Shown one piece after another: positions 5,948 to 7,634 of a stretch of 7,634 nucleotides of DNA. Positions within the stretch are counted from its first letter, which is position 1, and each line of letters begins with the position of its first letter. The position numbers and the translations under genes are program-made. The DNA is from JBOFMT01 sp051658525 (lineage in GTDB: Bacteria > Bacillota_I > Bacilli_A > Erysipelotrichales > Erysipelotrichaceae): contig JBOFMT010000072.1 in assembly GCA_051658525.1 (NCBI GenBank), positions 1-7,634 of the forward strand, read 5' to 3'. Below the pieces are notes generated by a model. It saw nothing but the letters and a program-made list of their open reading frames with translations. It was not told the origin of the DNA and did not search any database.

Positions 5948-7073
5948 GGTATTTACGCGAAATTTTACGTCTATTTTTATCATTGCTTTTTTGCTTTATC
6001 TTTGTATTAATATGACACAACCCATCCTACCTCGTTACTTGGATTCGATGCAAGTATCCACGGTAGCCATAGGCTTTATCTCAAGTTTATTTGCCTTAGT
6101 TGCACTGTGTATGCGTCCTTTTTCTGGTCAAATTGTTGACCATGAAAAGAAGAAAAAAGTTTTAATTTTCTCAATTGTTATAGTATTGTTCTCGATGATT
6201 GGGTATTATATTGCTGTTGACTATAAAATGATTGGATTCTTCCGTGGACTGCACGGTTTTGCGTGGGCATTTGGTTCCACGGTTTGTATGACCATTGCGG
6301 TTAACACCTTAGATAAAGATCATGTAGCAGAAGGAATTGGTGTCTATGGTCTTGGACAAATCTTAGCAGCAGCGCTAGCACCGAGTATTGGAATTGCGAT
6401 TGCTGATGCCTTTGGATATCAAACGCTATTCTTATGTACCGTAGGATTTGCTAGTATTGCCTTGTTGCTGGCTTGTTTTATTCAAGTGAAAGAAACGCCT
6501 AGCAAACAACCATATGCTTTTAAACTAAACAATATCATTGCCAAAGAAGCGCTATTGCCAAGTGCACTTACGATGTGTAATCAGTTAATCTACGGTGCGT
6601 TATCTACCTTCCTGATTTTATTTGGTGAAAGCATCAATGTGTTCAACGTATCCTTTTTCTTTACCATCTACTCGCTCAGTATTTTGATTTCTAGGGTGTT
6701 TATCACTCGCCTTTCCAAACGAATTGGTGCATTTCGAACGATTGTCTTGTGTGAGATTAGTATCGTTATCGGGATGGTTGTAATCTTCTTTGCACAGTCT
6801 ATTGGCTACTTTTTGGTGGCTGGTGTTTGTATTGGATTGGGATTTTCCGGTGCACAGCCGCTTTTAATGAGTGAATCGGTTCGTTGTGTACGTGAGGATC
6901 GTCGTGGTGTAGCAAGTTCAACCAACTATATTGGAACGGATATTGGGATGTTCTTAGGGTCTTATGCTACCGCCTATTTGGTCAACTTATTTGGCTATAA
7001 TGTAATGTTTTTACTCGTACCACTTCCGTTGGTATTGGGGCTACTCGTATGGAAGAGGAGGTATCATGCATGA
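5940..7073 (+). CDS. major facilitator superfamily transporter, 12 helices
   Basis: This integral membrane transporter has 377 residues and about twelve hydrophobic segments, near 10-30, 40-60, 73-92, 97-121, 131-155, 161-182, 205-228, 235-255, 267-286, 288-310, 328-350 and 354-371. A central polar loop lies around 183-204. The MFS motif A is seen as GQIVDHEKKKK at 63-73 between helices 2 and 3, and helix 4 has the family-like FRGLHGFAWAFG. I chose ATG 5940, giving an 8-nt overlap with the glycosidase; a longer in-frame start at 5832 would run 116 nt through the conserved glycosidase end and add a polar tail. The Shine-Dalgarno is weak (GAGATG at 5929-5934), suggesting coupled translation. 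Substrate is unknown. Its place after the hydrolase hints at export of an aglycone or other product, but import of a related sugar is possible. Confidence 0.88.
   Translation: MSKVFTRNFTSIFIIAFLLYLCINMTQPILPRYLDSMQVSTVAIGFISSLFALVALCMRPFSGQIVDHEKKKKVLIFSIVIVLFSMIGYYIAVDYKMIGFFRGLHGFAWAFGSTVCMTIAVNTLDKDHVAEGIGVYGLGQILAAALAPSIGIAIADAFGYQTLFLCTVGFASIALLLACFIQVKETPSKQPYAFKLNNIIAKEALLPSALTMCNQLIYGALSTFLILFGESINVFNVSFFFTIYSLSILISRVFITRLSKRIGAFRTIVLCEISIVIGMVVIFFAQSIGYFLVAGVCIGLGFSGAQPLLMSESVRCVREDRRGVASSTNYIGTDIGMFLGSYATAYLVNLFGYNVMFLLVPLPLVLGLLVWKRRYHA
7055..7061 (+). promoter_or_regulatory. ribosome binding site of the antiterminator gene
   Basis: GAGGAGG lies 8 nt before ATG 7070. It selects that start over ATG 7066 and ATG 7075, whose frames stop within a few codons. 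It is stronger than the sites of the two preceding genes, so the regulator may be translated well even though it is last in the operon seen here. Confidence 0.75.
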
Positions 7074-7634
7074 TATGTAAACGTGTCTTAAACAATAATG
7101 TAATTCTTGCGGAGGACACTTCATTTCAAGAGTATATCTTGATCGGTCGTGGACTTGGACTATCAAGTAAACCTAGAATACAAGTTGCAATGCAACAAGT
7201 CGAAAAACGCTTTGTCTTAGATTCTGAGGCGTTGTCGACAAAATTTCAAACGTTTCTTGCTGAGATTCCAGGAAATCACTTGGCACTTAGTAACGAAATT
7301 ATTACTATGGCAGAAACAGAACTCTCCTGTACGTTTTCAAGTGAAACCTATATTGCACTTGCTGACCATATTACCTATGTCATTAAACGCAGTAAACAAA
7401 ATAAAGAAATAAAGAATGCATTACTTTGGGAAATCAAAAAATTATATCCCAAAGAGTATCAAACAGGGGTAAAGGCTGTACAAATGTTACGCTCCTATGA
7501 AAAAATCAAGATGGGTGAAGATGAAGCAGGATTCATCGCTTTACACTTTGTAAATGGCCAAAACTTAGAAACGAGCATGGAGAAAACCTTAAAAATATCA
7601 AATATTATTAGTGATATTGTCGCTGTAATCAAAG
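7070..7634 (+). CDS. licT: BglG/LicT-family transcription antiterminator (3' end beyond window)
   Basis: This RNA-binding protein stabilises the RAT hairpin and prevents termination in the operon leader; PTS phosphorylation of its PRD domains controls activity. The window holds 188 complete codons and the frame is still open, so roughly the first two thirds of a protein of usually about 280 residues is present. Residues 1-55 form the CAT RNA-binding domain (MICKRVLNNNVILAED, then GRGLGLSSK). PRD1 follows, with conserved histidines His100 in LADHI and His159 in DEAGFIALHFVN, the same numbers as in Bacillus LicT, plus NALLWEIKKLYPKEY between them. PRD2 begins near 172 and is cut. The ATGA overlap with the MFS stop couples it to the operon. 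Its likely target is the RAT at 2581-2611, so it should also control its own transcription. Confidence 0.93.
   Translation, partial: MICKRVLNNNVILAEDTSFQEYILIGRGLGLSSKPRIQVAMQQVEKRFVLDSEALSTKFQTFLAEIPGNHLALSNEIITMAETELSCTFSSETYIALADHITYVIKRSKQNKEIKNALLWEIKKLYPKEYQTGVKAVQMLRSYEKIKMGEDEAGFIALHFVNGQNLETSMEKTLKISNIISDIVAVIK

Noticed and set aside
5630..5983. 117-codon open frame on the minus strand
   Set aside because: It lies across the glycosidase and MFS genes, has no family motif, and is a shadow of their codon pattern.
1..7634. CRISPR arrays, insertion sequences, attachment sites or other mobile-element signs
   Set aside because: I see no regularly spaced repeats, transposase or integrase motifs or terminal repeats. 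No sign of integration at the ssrA 3' end was found: a terminator follows directly and there is no second copy of the tmRNA tail in the window.

Overview
The window looks like chromosomal DNA from a low-GC member of the Bacillota (Firmicutes). Genes are AT-rich, all lie on the + strand, and have Gram-positive style purine-rich ribosome binding sites. UGA is read as a stop (smpB and the MFS gene end in TGA) and UGG codes Trp, so this is not a mycoplasma code. A gut or oral Erysipelotrichia-like lineage is my guess from overall flavour, but the sequence seen here does not prove it.

Left part (1-1056): the last 45 codons of an unidentified gene, then smpB, then ssrA (tmRNA) under its own sigma-A type promoter, closed by a strong intrinsic terminator. 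This is the trans-translation module that rescues stalled ribosomes. The tmRNA has a fully pairing acceptor stem, an encoded CCA, three pseudoknots that I could pair base by base, and a short tag frame giving (A)GNSNYAFAA. A perfect 9-bp inverted repeat brackets the -10 box of the ssrA promoter.

Middle (1082-2514): a monocistronic-looking class-3 type aldehyde dehydrogenase with an extended -10 promoter. I see no terminator of its own before the next transcription unit.

Right part (2539-7634, continues past the edge): a beta-glucoside utilisation operon. A TTGACA promoter is followed by a leader with a BglG/LicT-type ribonucleic antiterminator (RAT) that shares bases with an intrinsic terminator. 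Then come a PTS EIIBC permease of the glucose/beta-glucoside family, a separate EIIA protein, a GH1 6-phospho-beta-glucosidase, a 12-helix MFS transporter, and the start of a LicT-type antiterminator with PRD1 histidines at residues 100 and 159. The genes are tightly packed (26-nt gap, then 11-, 8- and 4-nt overlaps). The logic follows the known bgl/lic circuit: the sugar is phosphorylated during uptake, the phospho-sugar is cleaved inside, and the antiterminator, controlled by PTS phosphorylation, lets RNA polymerase pass the leader terminator when substrate is present.

The unusual points are the split EIIBC + EIIA, the MFS transporter inserted between hydrolase and regulator, and the antiterminator gene placed at the far end of the operon it should control. 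I do not see a wholly new system; the MFS member of the operon is the best candidate for undescribed biology.
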